DNA of 64,000 nucleotides from Pterois miles (Eukaryota; Chordata; Actinopteri; Perciformes; Scorpaenidae), in assembly GCA_947000775.1 (NCBI GenBank), contig CAMQGK010000299.1, forward strand, positions 21,967,501-22,031,500. Reading direction: 5' to 3'. The position numbers were made by a program, and so were the translations under genes. A model generated the notes under the pieces. It saw only the letters and a program-made list of their open reading frames with translations, had not been told where the DNA came from and searched no databases. How positions within the stretch are numbered: the stretch's first letter is position 1; each line of letters starts with the position of its first letter. This document shows positions 42,001 through 53,400 of the stretch, piece by piece.

Positions 42001-42590
42001 CCCTGACTAGAGAACCCAACCCTGACTAGAGAACCCAACCGTGACTAGAGAATCCAACCGTGTCTACAGAACCCAACCGTGACTAGAGAACCCAACCGTG
42101 ACTAGAGAATCCAACCGTGACTAGAGAACCCAATCCTGACTAGAGAACCCAACCCTGACTAGAGAACCCAACCGTGACTAGAGAACCCAACCGTGACTAG
42201 AGAACCCAACCGTGACTAGAGAATCCAACCGTGACTAGAGAACCCAATCCTGACTAGAGAACCCAACCCTGACTAGAGAATCCAACCGTGACTAGAGAAC
42301 CCAATCCTGACTAGGGAACCCAACCGTGACTAGAGAACCCAATCCTGACTAGAGAACCCAACCGTGACTAGAGAACCCAATCCTGACTAGAGAACCCAAT
42401 CCTGACTAGAGAACCCAACCGTGACTAGAGAACCCAACCATGACTAGAGAACCCAATCCTGACTGGAGAACCCAATCCTGACTATAGAACCCAACCGTGA
42501 CTAGAGAACCCAATCCTGACTATAGAACCCAACCGTGACTAGAGAACCCAACCGTGACTAGAGAACCCAACCGTGACTAGAGAACCCAAC
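41985..42590. repeat. 19-bp minisatellite derived from the adjacent element
   Basis: About 32 copies of GACTAGAGAACCCAACCGT, with CCTG and TCCA variants. The related sequence CTAGTCACGGTTCAGTTC is present once in the other copy of the flanking element (36.51 kb, reverse orientation), so the unit comes from the element itself. Confidence 0.93.
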
Positions 42591-42599
42591 GGTTGTTTT

Positions 42600-43135
42600 T
42601 TTTCCCCCCGAGTTGGGCCCACCTCTAGTGTTTAATTAAGGTGAAACTTCAGGTCATCGTTAGGATATAATGAAGAGGTCAGTGGAAATCACTGAAGTCA
42701 ATAATCTTTAACCTGAGGTGAAACTTTTACACAACCTGGTATACTATCACTTAATTTATCACTTAATTACATATCATACGAGTTTGATGTGGCTTAATAT
42801 GTAAGTTAAGTGTAAACAGAGCTAAAATGAGGCTGACAGCTGATGATGTTCATCTTTATGTCCATAATTAACAAAAGTAAACCCTTAAACTGTGAGTGCT
42901 GCGGATTTGTAAAGTCATTTGTAATGTGAACCCTTAAAAGTCTCCTTTTCAACTGAAGGTCTTTTTAATGTTTTCACTTTTTCTAATTAAGGGACACATG
43001 AATAAAATCTGGCTGCTCACACTTTGATTTAATGGTTTGATTGTTTTCGTTAAGAATGAATTTAGGTTCCCCTTAAACTCCTCTTCATTGGTCATGTACT
43101 TGTCAGTGTCAGACGGGCCTTTCTGGACATGAGGG
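42600..43135. other. Non-coding DNA, no gene recognised
   Basis: AT-rich sequence with no recognised exon or element. Confidence 0.45.
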
Positions 43136-43139
43136 GTTG

Positions 43140-43780
43140 TGTTGCTTCGCAGTGTTGAATGCTAGGAGGGAGCGGCGCTAGGTGGCACCAGGCGGTGCTA
43201 CGCGGTGCTAGGCAGGAGAGGCGCTACGCAGTGCTAGGTGGGAGCAGTGCTAGGCAGGAGAGGCACTAGGCGGTGCTAGGCAGGAGAGGCGCTACGCAGT
43301 GCTAGGCAGGAGAGGCACTATGCAGTGCTAGGTGGGAGCAGTGCTAGGCAGGAGAGGCGCTAGGCGGTGCTAGGCAGGAGAGGCGCTACGCAGTGCTAGG
43401 CAGGAGAGGCCCTACGCAGTGCTAGGTGGGAGCAGTGCTAGGCAGGAGAGGCGCTAGGCAGTGCTAGGCAGGAGAGGCGCTACGCAGTGCTAGGCAGGAG
43501 AGGCGCTATGCAGTGCTAGGTGGGAGCAGTGCTAGGCAGTAGAGGCGCTAGGCGGTGCTAGGTGGGAGCAGTGCTCGGCAGGAGAGGCGCTAGGCGGTGC
43601 TAGGCAGAAGCAGTGCTAGGCAGGAGGGCGCTACGCAGTGCTAGGTGGGAGAAGTGCTAGACGGTGCTAGGCAGGAACAGCACCAAATGGTTCTAGGCAA
43701 TGCTAGGTGGAGCTACGCGGGAGCGGCGCTAGGTGGGAACAGTTGTAGGTGGGAGCTGTGCTAATCGATGCTAGGCAAGA
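43140..43780. repeat. 26-bp minisatellite
   Basis: Degenerate tandem copies of GTGCTAGGCAGGAGAGGCGC plus TACGCA, interleaved with GTGCTAGGTGGGAGCA variants. Confidence 0.93.
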
Positions 43781-43870
43781 GCCACTCACTCTGAATGAAC
43801 GGCTCCTTATTTTCAAAATAAAGGTTTGTTTAGGGGTTTCCTGTTTACCTTTAACAACCTGTTTGATTAA

Positions 43871-44450
43871 ATGAATCAACAGGAAGAGAGAGACAGAGAG
43901 GAGGACAGACAGAGAGGAGGACAGAGAGAGAGGAGGACAGAGAGGACAGAGAGAGAGGAGGACAGACAGAGAGGAGTACAGAGAGGAGGACAGAGAGAGA
44001 GGAGGACAGACAGAGAGGAGTACAGAGAGGAGGACAGAGAGGACAGAGAGAGACGAGGACAGACAGAGAGGAGGACAGAGAGAGAGGAGGACAGAGGACA
44101 GAGAGAGAGAGGAGGACAGAGAGAGAGGAGGACAGAGAGGACAGAGAGAGAGGAGGACAGAGAGAAAGGAGGACAGACAGAGAGGAGGACAGAGAGAGAG
44201 GAGGACAGAGAGGACTGAGAGAGAGAGGAGGACAGACAGAGACGAGGAGAGAGGAAGACAGACAGAGAGGAGGACAGACCAAGAGGAGGACAGAGGACAG
44301 AGAGAGAGGAGGACAGACAAAGAGGAGAAGAGAGAGGAAGACAGACCGAGAGGAGGACAGACCAAGAGGAGGACAGAGAGAGAGAGGAGGACAGACAGAG
44401 AGGAGGACAGAGAGGACAGACAGAGAGGAGGACAGAAAGCTCCCGGAGGA
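43871..44450. repeat. GAGGACAGAGA-type array
   Basis: Irregular tandem GAGAGAGGAGGACAGA units. Open frames on both strands (Arg/Glu on +, Ser/Leu/Cys on -) are artefacts. Confidence 0.94.
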
Positions 44451-44629
44451 CAGTCAGTGGATGTATTTACCGGTCTGTTGTCGGTCGTGTGTCCTCGAGT
44501 TGTCGGCATCACCACTGTCACATGTGGCGCTGAGAGGAGGAGGGGTCGGTTCACGCCTGCACCCGGGACGCACCACAGACCCGGACCCGGATTAAACACT
44601 ACAGTCCCAGAAACAGGAGGAAGAAGCGA

Positions 44630-44775
44630 GTAAAATGGCTGAAAGCTCCGGATGCTGGTGCTCCAACACACCGACAGAGATGGTTGAGCTCAAAGATCCT
44701 CTCCAAACAAGATGACTCACTCACAACTTCCGGCTCCACGGCAGTGGCCGTCAACTCTGCGCATGCGCACCACTG
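44630..44775 (-). promoter_or_regulatory. Housekeeping-type promoter with NRF1 and ETS sites
   Basis: The 12-bp palindrome TGCGCATGCGCA at 44758-44769 fits the NRF1 consensus, and ACTTCCGG at 44726-44733 is an ETS core. No TATA box is seen. The minus side is CpG-rich and offers donors such as GTGAGT after AAGTT, so this may be the stambpl1 start region with a non-coding first exon near 44.5-44.75 kb; all recognised exons to the left on the minus strand belong to stambpl1. On the plus strand a 28-codon frame (44634-44720, MAESSGCWCSNTPTEM...) starts in a good context, so divergent transcription is possible. Confidence 0.5.
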
Positions 44776-44829
44776 CTGCCAAAGATAGAAGGAATCAGTA
44801 CAGATACGTCACTCATATATAAATATTTT

Positions 44830-44831
44830 CT

Positions 44832-44886
<55 letters not shown>

Positions 44887-44935
44887 AGTAGTTGTAAAAG
44901 TGGTAGTAGTAGTAGTAATGGTAAAAGTAGTTAGT
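44830..44935. repeat. TAG microsatellite
   Basis: About 16 TAG units, then degenerate GGTAGTAGT. Confidence 0.93.
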
Positions 44936-45264
44936 TGTGCTTGGTGTGTTGTATTATGATGACAGGAATATATAATTTACAGTATCCAGTAGTACACAGT
45001 ATACTATATATGGAGTAGTACACTGTGTACTGTATCCAGTGGTACACAGTATACACTGCATACAGTAGTACACTGTGTACTGTATTTAGTAGCCTGATAA
45101 CACTGACTGACTGACACTATAACTAATTTTTTTGCAGGTAAACAATAATACATACAATCATTTAATTCAAATATTTTATTGTGTTTATTTCCAGTTTTTA
45201 CAGAATGTGTTTTTATTTTACACTGTTGACATTAAAACCCTGAAACACCTGAGTGAGCCCAGCT

Positions 45265-45785
45265 AGAGGTACACACAGGTACACACAGAGGTACACACAC
45301 AGGTACACGCAAAGAGGTACACACACAGAGGTACATACAAAGGTACACGCAAAGAGGTACATACACAGAGGTATACGCATAGGTACACACACAGAGGTAT
45401 ATGCACAGAGGTACACCCACACAGGTACATACACAGAGGTATACGCACAGAGGCACACGCACAGAGGTACATACACAGAGGTATACGCACAGAGGCACAC
45501 GCACAGAGGTACATACACAGAGGTACATACACAGAGGTATACGCATAGGTACACACACAGAGGTACATACAGAGGTACACGCACAGAGGTACACACACAG
45601 AGGTACATACAGAGGTACACGCACAGAGGTACACGCACAGAGGTACATACACAGAGGTATATGCATAGGTACACACAGAGTTGCACACACAGAGGTACAC
45701 ACACAGGTACACACATAGGTATACACACAGAGGTACACGACCAGATGTACACACAGAGGTACACAAACACCCACAGACAGGTACA
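45265..45785. repeat. Degenerate ACACAGAGGTAC minisatellite
   Basis: Tandem GAGGTACACACACA, GAGGTACATACACA and GAGGTATACGCACA units. All frames are open for long stretches on both strands because the unit is simple; none is called as a gene. Confidence 0.93.
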
Positions 45786-45835
45786 CTGATGCAGCTGATA
45801 GAGGAATCGGTGCAGATGCTGCAACTGTCAGGGTA

Positions 45836-46075
45836 GGCCAGTTGGGCCAGTTGATTCAGTTGGGCCAGTTGGACCAGTTGAACCAGTTGGGCGAGTTAGA
45901 CCAGTTGGGCCAGTTGAACCAGTTGGGCCAGTTAGACCAGTTGGACCAGGTGGGCCAGTTGGGCCAGTTGAACCAGTTGGGCCAGTTAGACCATTTGGGC
46001 CAGCTGGACCAGTTAGACCAGTTAGACCAGTTCGGCCAGCTGGACCAGGTGGGCCAGTTGGACCAGTCTCCCCCA
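45836..46075. repeat. 9-bp repeat that reads as Gly-X-Y on the minus strand
   Basis: About 26 copies of TTGGGCCAG and close variants. On the minus strand one frame gives collagen-like Gly-Pro-Thr and Gly-Leu-Thr triplets, behind an acceptor-like CATCCTCAG, with Gly replaced twice (Arg, Glu) and a stop at the end. A 9-bp unit gives a three-residue period in any frame, so a minisatellite is the simpler reading. Confidence 0.8.
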
Positions 46076-46125
46076 CATGCTGAGGATGGAAAACAAAGAA
46101 TTAGTGACAGATACATAGTATATAC

Positions 46126-47448
46126 AGGATCAGAGAGTAGTACGTAGTATATACAGGATCAGAGAGTAGTACGTAGTATATACAGGATCAGAGAGTAGTA
46201 CGTAGTATATACAGGATCAGAGAGTAGTACGTAGTATATACAGGATCAGAGTGTAGTACGTAGTATATACAGGATCAGAGAGTAGTACGTAGTATATACA
46301 GGATCAGAGAGTAGTACGTAGTATATACAGGATCAGCGTGTAGTACGTAGTATATACAGGATCAGAGAGTAGTACGTAGTATATACAGGATCAGAGAGTA
46401 GTACGTAGTATATACAGGATCAGAGAGTAGTACGTAGTATATACAGGATCAGAGTGTAGTACATAGTATATACAGGATCAGAGAGTAGTACGTAGTATAT
46501 ACAGGATCAGAGAGTAGTACGTAGTATATACAGGATCAGAGTGTAGTACGTAGTATATACAGGATCAGAGAGTAGTACGTAGTATATACAGGATCAGAGA
46601 GTAGTACGTAGTATATACAGGATCAGAGTGTAGTACGTAGTATATACAGGATCAGAGAGTAGTACGTAATATATACAAGATCAGAGAATAGTACGTAGTA
46701 TATACAGGATCAGAGAATAGTACATAATATATACAAGATCAGAGAATAGTACATAGTATATACAGGATCAGAGAGTAGTACGTAATATATACAAGATCAG
46801 AGAATAGTACGTAGTATATACAGGATCAGAGAGTAGTACGTAATATATACAAGATCAGAGAATAGTACATAGTATATACAGGATCAGAGAGTAGTACGTA
46901 ATATATACAAGATCAGAGAATAGTACGTAGTATATACAGGATCAGAGTGTAGTACGTAGTATATACAGGATCAGAGAGTAGTACGTAGTATATACAGGAT
47001 CAGAGAATAGTACGTAGTATATACAGGATCAGAGTGTAGTACGTAGTATATACAGGATCAGAGTGTAGTACGTAGTATATACAGGATCAGAGTGTAGTAC
47101 GTAGTATATACAGGATCAGAGAATAGTACGTAGTATATACAGGATCAGAGTGTAGTACGTAGTATATACAGGATCAGAGAGTAGTACGTAGTATATACAG
47201 GATCAGAGTGTAGTACGTAGTATATACAGGATCAGAGTGTAGTACGTAGTATATACAGGATCAGAGTGTAGTACGTAGTATATACAGGATCAGAGTGTAG
47301 TACGTAGTATATACAGGATCAGAGTGTAGTACGTAGTATATACAGGATCAGAGAATAGTACGTAGTATATACAGGATCAGAGTGTAGTACGTAGTATATA
47401 CAGGATCAGAGTGTAGTACGTAGTATATACAGGATCAGAGTGTAGTAC
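46126..47448. repeat. 29-bp minisatellite
   Basis: About 45 copies of a unit with GTACGTAGTATATACAGGAT and CAGAGAGTA or CAGAGTGTA. A left-middle block (46.65-46.93 kb) alternates with an AATATATACAAGATCAGAGA variant in two-unit blocks. It lies just beyond the last coding exon of the racgap1-like gene. Confidence 0.96.
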
Positions 47449-47488
47449 CTGCTGTATGTAGTGTGGATGGGGTTCAGGTCTCAGTAGA

Positions 47489-50400
47489 TCAGCTGGGTGA
47501 AGTGAAGAACCTCCTCTGTGGTTCTGCTTGACCACTGAAGACAGAGACAGAGAGTATTTACTATTTATGACTATGTATTATATTTATGACTAGAATATAG
47601 AGTACTAGAGTATTTACTGACTAGATTATTGAGTACTAGAATATTTACCAACTATAATAAAGGGTATAAAATAAATATTCAGTAACTAGAGTATAGAGTA
47701 TTAGAGTATTCAGTGACTAGAGTATAGAGTATTAGAGTATTCAGTAACTAGAGTATAGGGTATTAGAGTATTCAGTAACTAGAGTATAGAGTATTAGAGT
47801 ATTCAGTAACTAGAGTGTAGAGTATTAGAGTATTCAGTAACTAGAGTATAGAGTATTAGAGTATTCAGTAACTAGAGTATAGGGTATTAGAGTATTCAGT
47901 AACTAGAGTATAGAGTATTAGAGTATTCAGTAACTAGAGTGTAGAGTATTAGAGTATTCAGTAACTAGAGTATAGAGTATTAGAGTATTCAGTAACTAGA
48001 GTATAGAGTATTAGAGTATTCAGTAACTAGAGTATAGAGTATTAGAGTATTCAGTAACTAGAGTATAGGGTATTAGAGTATTCAGTAACTAGAGTATAGG
48101 GTATTAGAGTATTCAGTAACTAGAGTATAGGGTATTAGAGTATTCAGTAACAAGAGTCGGTACAAACTGCTGTATTAATGAGACATACTGATGATGTCTG
48201 TACGAAGGCACTGAGCTGTTAATGAATGTAGGACCAGTTTGTGGTAGTGGACTGAGGGTTGACCTGGTCTGTTGTGGGTTGCCCAGGTTGGTGTTAATGA
48301 ATGTAGGACCAGTTTGTGGTAGTGGACTGAGGGTTGACCTGGTCTGTTGTGGGTTGCCCAGGTTGGTGTTAATGAATGTAGGACCAGTTTGTGGTAGTGG
48401 ACTGAGGGTTGACCTGGTCTGTTGTGGGTTGCCCAGGTTGGTGTTAATGAATGTAGGACCAGTTTGTGGTAGTGGACTGAGGGTTGACCTGGTCTGTTGT
48501 GGGTTGCCCAGGTTGGTGTTAATGAATGTAGGACCAGTTTGTGGTAGTGGACTGAGGGTTGACCTGGTCTGTTGTGGGTTGCCCAGGTTGGTGTTAATGA
48601 ATGTAGGACCAGTTTGTGGTAGTGGACTGAGGGTTGACCTGGTCTGTTGTGGGTTGCCCAGGTTCCTGATGTGGCCTCTCACAGTTCCTCTGCTGGGGGT
48701 TTTGTAGAAGCTGTTCAACTCCGGAGACGTCAGCGGCTTAAACAACCGACCTGGGAAATAAACACCTGACCAGGAAAGAGGACAGGGAGCGTTACCATGG
48801 TGACATAGTAGCAGTAGTAGCAGTAGTAGTAGTAGTAGTAGTAGTTGTAGTAGTAGATGATGCTGGATGATCATAATGTCCACAAATAAACCCACCATGT
48901 CCATCATCCTGGCTGTAGGTCGTAGTGGTGGAAGACAAGATCTTATCGGTCTGGATGGTGAGGACATGTCTCCAGTAGGCTTCAGGGAGGGACAACAGGC
49001 GGCAAATAACCTGAGACAAGAGCAGCAGACCGAATGAACCAATGGGAGTCCAGATGGACACGTTTAGTCCTCATCAACAGGGTTTCATCTGATAAGATGA
49101 CAGAAACATTAGTTGGGCTGTCGCAATAACCGCAATATTCACAAGCAAACCACCACATCCACCAAAGCACAACCGCTACAATACAATGTCACAACACAAC
49201 CACCACAACACAACCGCCACAAAAGCCACAACCACCACAACACAACCGCCACAAAAGCCACAACCACCACAACACAACCGCCACAACCACCACAACACAA
49301 CCGCCACAAAAGCCACAACCACCACAACACAACTGCCACAAAAGCCACAACCGCCACGACCTCCACAACACAACCACCACAACCTCCACAACACAACCGT
49401 CACAACCACCACAACACAACCGCCACAACCTCCACAACACAACCGTCACAACCACCACAACACAACCGCCACAACCACCACAACACAACCGTCACAACCA
49501 CCACAACACAACCACCACAACACAACCGTCACAACCACCACAACACAACCGCCACAGCACAACCGCCACAACACAACCACCACAACACAACCGTCACAAC
49601 CACCACAACACAACCGCCACAGCACAACCACCACAACACAACCACCACAGCACAACCTCCACAACACAACCACCACAACACAACCACCACAACACAACCA
49701 CCACAGCACAACCACCACAACACAACCACCACAACACAACCACCACAGCACAACCACCACAACACAACCACCACAACACAACCGCCACAGCACAACCACC
49801 ACAACACAACCATCACAACCACCACAGCACAACCACCACAACACAACCACCACAACACAACCGTCACAACACAACCACCACAATACCACCGCCACAGCAC
49901 AACCACCACAACACAACCGCCACAACACAACCACCACAACACAACCGTCACAACCACCACAACACAACCACCACAACACAACCGCCACAACCACCACAAC
50001 ACAACTGCCACAACACAACCGCCACAACCACTACAACACAACCGCCACAGCACAACCGCCACAACCACTACAACACAACCGCCACAACCACCACAACCAC
50101 TACAACACAACCGCCACAGCACAACCACCACAACACAACCACCACCACAACACAACCACCACAACACAACCGTCACAACCACCACAACACAACCGCCACA
50201 ATACCACCGCCACAGCACAACCACCACAACACAACCGTCACAACACAACCACCACAACACAACCGCCACAACCACCACAACACAACCGCCACAGCACAAC
50301 CACCACAACACAACCACCACAACACAACCACCACAACACAACCGCCACAACCACTACAACACAACCGCCACAGCACAACCGCCACAACCACTACAACACA

Positions 50401-53400
50401 ACCGCCACAACCACTACAACACAACACAACCACCACAACCACTACAACACAACCGCCACAGCACAACCGCCACAACCACCACAACACAACCACCACAACA
50501 CAACCGCCACAACCACCACAACACAACCGCCACAGCACAACCACCACAACACAACCACCACAACACAACCACCACAACACAACCGCCACAGCACAACCAG
50601 CACAACCACCACAACACAACCGCCACAGCACAACCACCACAACACAACCACCACAACACAACCACCACAACACAACCGCCACAGCACAACCACCACAACC
50701 ACCACAACACAACCGCCACAGCACAACCGCCACAACCACCACAACACAACCACCACAACACAACCGCCACAACCACCACAACACAACCGCCACAGCACAA
50801 CCACCACAACACAACCACCACAACACAACCACCACAACACAACCGCCACAGCACAACCACCACAACCACCACAACACAACCGCCACAGCACAACCACCAC
50901 AACACAACCACCACAACACAACCACCACAACACAACCGCCACAGCACAACCACCACAACACAACCACCACAACACAACCGCCACAGCACAACCACCACAA
51001 CACAACCACCACAACACAACCACCACAACACAACCGCCACAACCACCACAACACAACCGCCACAGCACAACCACCACAACACAACCACCACAACACAACC
51101 ACCACAACACAACCGCCACAGCACAACCACCACAACACAACCACCACAACACAACCACCACAACACAACCGCCACAGCACAACCACCACAACCACCACAA
51201 CACAACCGCCACAACCACTACAACACAACCGCCACAGCACAACCGCCACAACCACCACAACACAACCACCACAACACAACCGCCACAACCACCACAACAC
51301 AACCGCCACAGCACAACCACCACAACACAACCACCACAACACAACCACCACAACACAACCGCCACAGCACAACCAGCACAACACAACCACCACAACCACC
51401 ACAACACAACCACCACAACACAACCACCACAACCACCACAACCACCACAACACAACCACCACAACCACTACAACACAACCGCCACAGCACAACCATCACA
51501 GTACAACCGCCACAGGCTGAGATAACTAAAAGGATTTGTCATGAATCAGGAGAAATATGGGAGAATTGTGACCCCGGGAGGAAACCGAGGGAGGGCGATG
51601 GAAAACAAGAGTCTCCCAGGAAAATAGGAGGGTTGGCAGGTACAGTATGTGGTGACAAGGTGATGAGTGTCCATTCTGTGCTGAGCGCCGCATGTTTGGT
51701 GCTTTATTTCTGAGACCAATCATCACATCCTGCATGAAGCTGAACTACAACAATGGAGGAGAAATGAATTCACAGGTCTTCAGCTGTCCCTTCATCCAGA
51801 GCAAATAATCTACATCATGCCCACTTTTTGATATTCCGTATCATAGCAACCACATGCAGCCAAACCACCTCTGCGTTAGCGGCGAGTAAGAGGCAACAGA
51901 AATGCTTCCCATATTTCCACATTTAAAATGCTCATGCTTTGACTGAGACATTTAGAAAGAGGCGAACCTTCGGCTGAGTGCTGGTGTCTCTCATGATGGT
52001 TGTTGGAGTCGGCTCAGACATCCCGTGTCCCACTATGGTCGGTCCAAACACCCGGGCCAGATTATTCTGGTCCATCTGACACTGTGGACTCCTCATCACC
52101 CTACGGAAGCATGACAACATGAACACAGTGCATAATTAAAACGCCTCGTACTGTACTGATGGATTTGATGCCTGGACCATTCCACTTTCTTTGATATTTA
52201 CACACACACATTATGTCAACATGCGTCACGCTGTGTTTTTAATGTAAGATACGATAAACGTTGGTGGATCTTAACAGATCAGAGACGTGTGAAGATGGAA
52301 GACGTGACTGTTAAACTGAACGCAGCACAATGAGACAATGAGTGAAAATGACTATGACACTAGAACAACAGAACCACATCAGCCACTTTTCAACCTCTCT
52401 GCTGCTGAGATGACAGAAATTAAAACTTCATAACTCCAGAGAAACCAGTCAGAAGAGGTCAAAGGTCGTACTTCTGCAAGTGAAGCATCAGGAATGCCAG
52501 AGTGTGTCTGTTGGCCTTCGGCAGCTCTGCTATGGTCTGATACAAGATGGCAGCGCTGTTGTCTTCATCAGCCAGTTCTGAAACACAGACAGTGATGGTT
52601 CTATGATCACAGAGGGGTTCTAATGCCACAGACAGGTTCTAATGTCACAGACGGGTTCTACCAGATGTGTTGTATTTACACCGATATGTTATTGATATTC
52701 AGGTTATTGATACAGTCCAGGCATCTGGTGTTCCACAGTAACAATGGTCTCTGAGGACTGGTTTGGACTGGTTCTGGCGTGAGCAGCTTCAGTCTTCATA
52801 CCTGAAGCCTCCATGAAGGTCCGGTGCAATTTGAAGGTGATGAGCGGCTCTTTCAGTTTCCTCAGAAAGTCTTTCAGAAGGCCACACAGCACATGAATGT
52901 CATGGACTTTACTGAGCATGAGCGGCGTTTTCCCCTGGATGAATCGGTCTCTGAGCTCCTTCACCAGACGCTCCCCTCCAGGAACTCTGTACAGTCCTCT
53001 CTGCAGACAGGACAGAAGCAGCTGAAAGCCGTGAGCCCGGCTGAGCAACGGCAGTTTGAAACTAGCCTTCCAGACTGAAGGCTCACCTCCTCCAGTCCTC
53101 TCCTCTCTATCTCAGCCACACACTCCACTACCAGCAGAGGAACTCTGGGATGGTTCACTGGAGCAAAACCCTCCAACGAGTTCTGAGGAGACAAACATTC
53201 ATTTGGGTCAAAGCAGCCACAGTGACCTCCTGTGTTTCTTTCAACTCCTGCCTTTAAGTCACATTCTTGTATTTTAACCTCTGAAGCCTTACAGGCTGCT
53301 GGACGGTGTGGTTCTCTTGGACTGATAGACCCAAAATAAATCCAGAATAGCTTCTCAACTACCAGGACCATCTGCATGATCCTGGTTTCTGTGGATAGGT

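Noticed and set aside
45213..45824. Cys/Val/Tyr/Leu-rich and His/Arg/Thr-rich frames of up to 200 codons
   Set aside because: All come from the ACACAGAGGTAC minisatellite and occur in every frame.
47450..47533. Alternative reading of the last racgap1-like exon (VKQNHRGGSSLHPADLL...) with a donor at its end
   Set aside because: Open in another phase, but the phase that gives GQAEPQRRFFTSPS and a stop matches the known RACGAP1 C-terminus and joins the upstream donor.
49113..51713. A frame of over 860 codons rich in His, Asn, Thr, Gln and Pro, and Cys/Val/Gly frames opposite
   Set aside because: CACAAC-type units lack stop codons in all frames, and the array sits inside a racgap1-like intron with proper exons on both sides.
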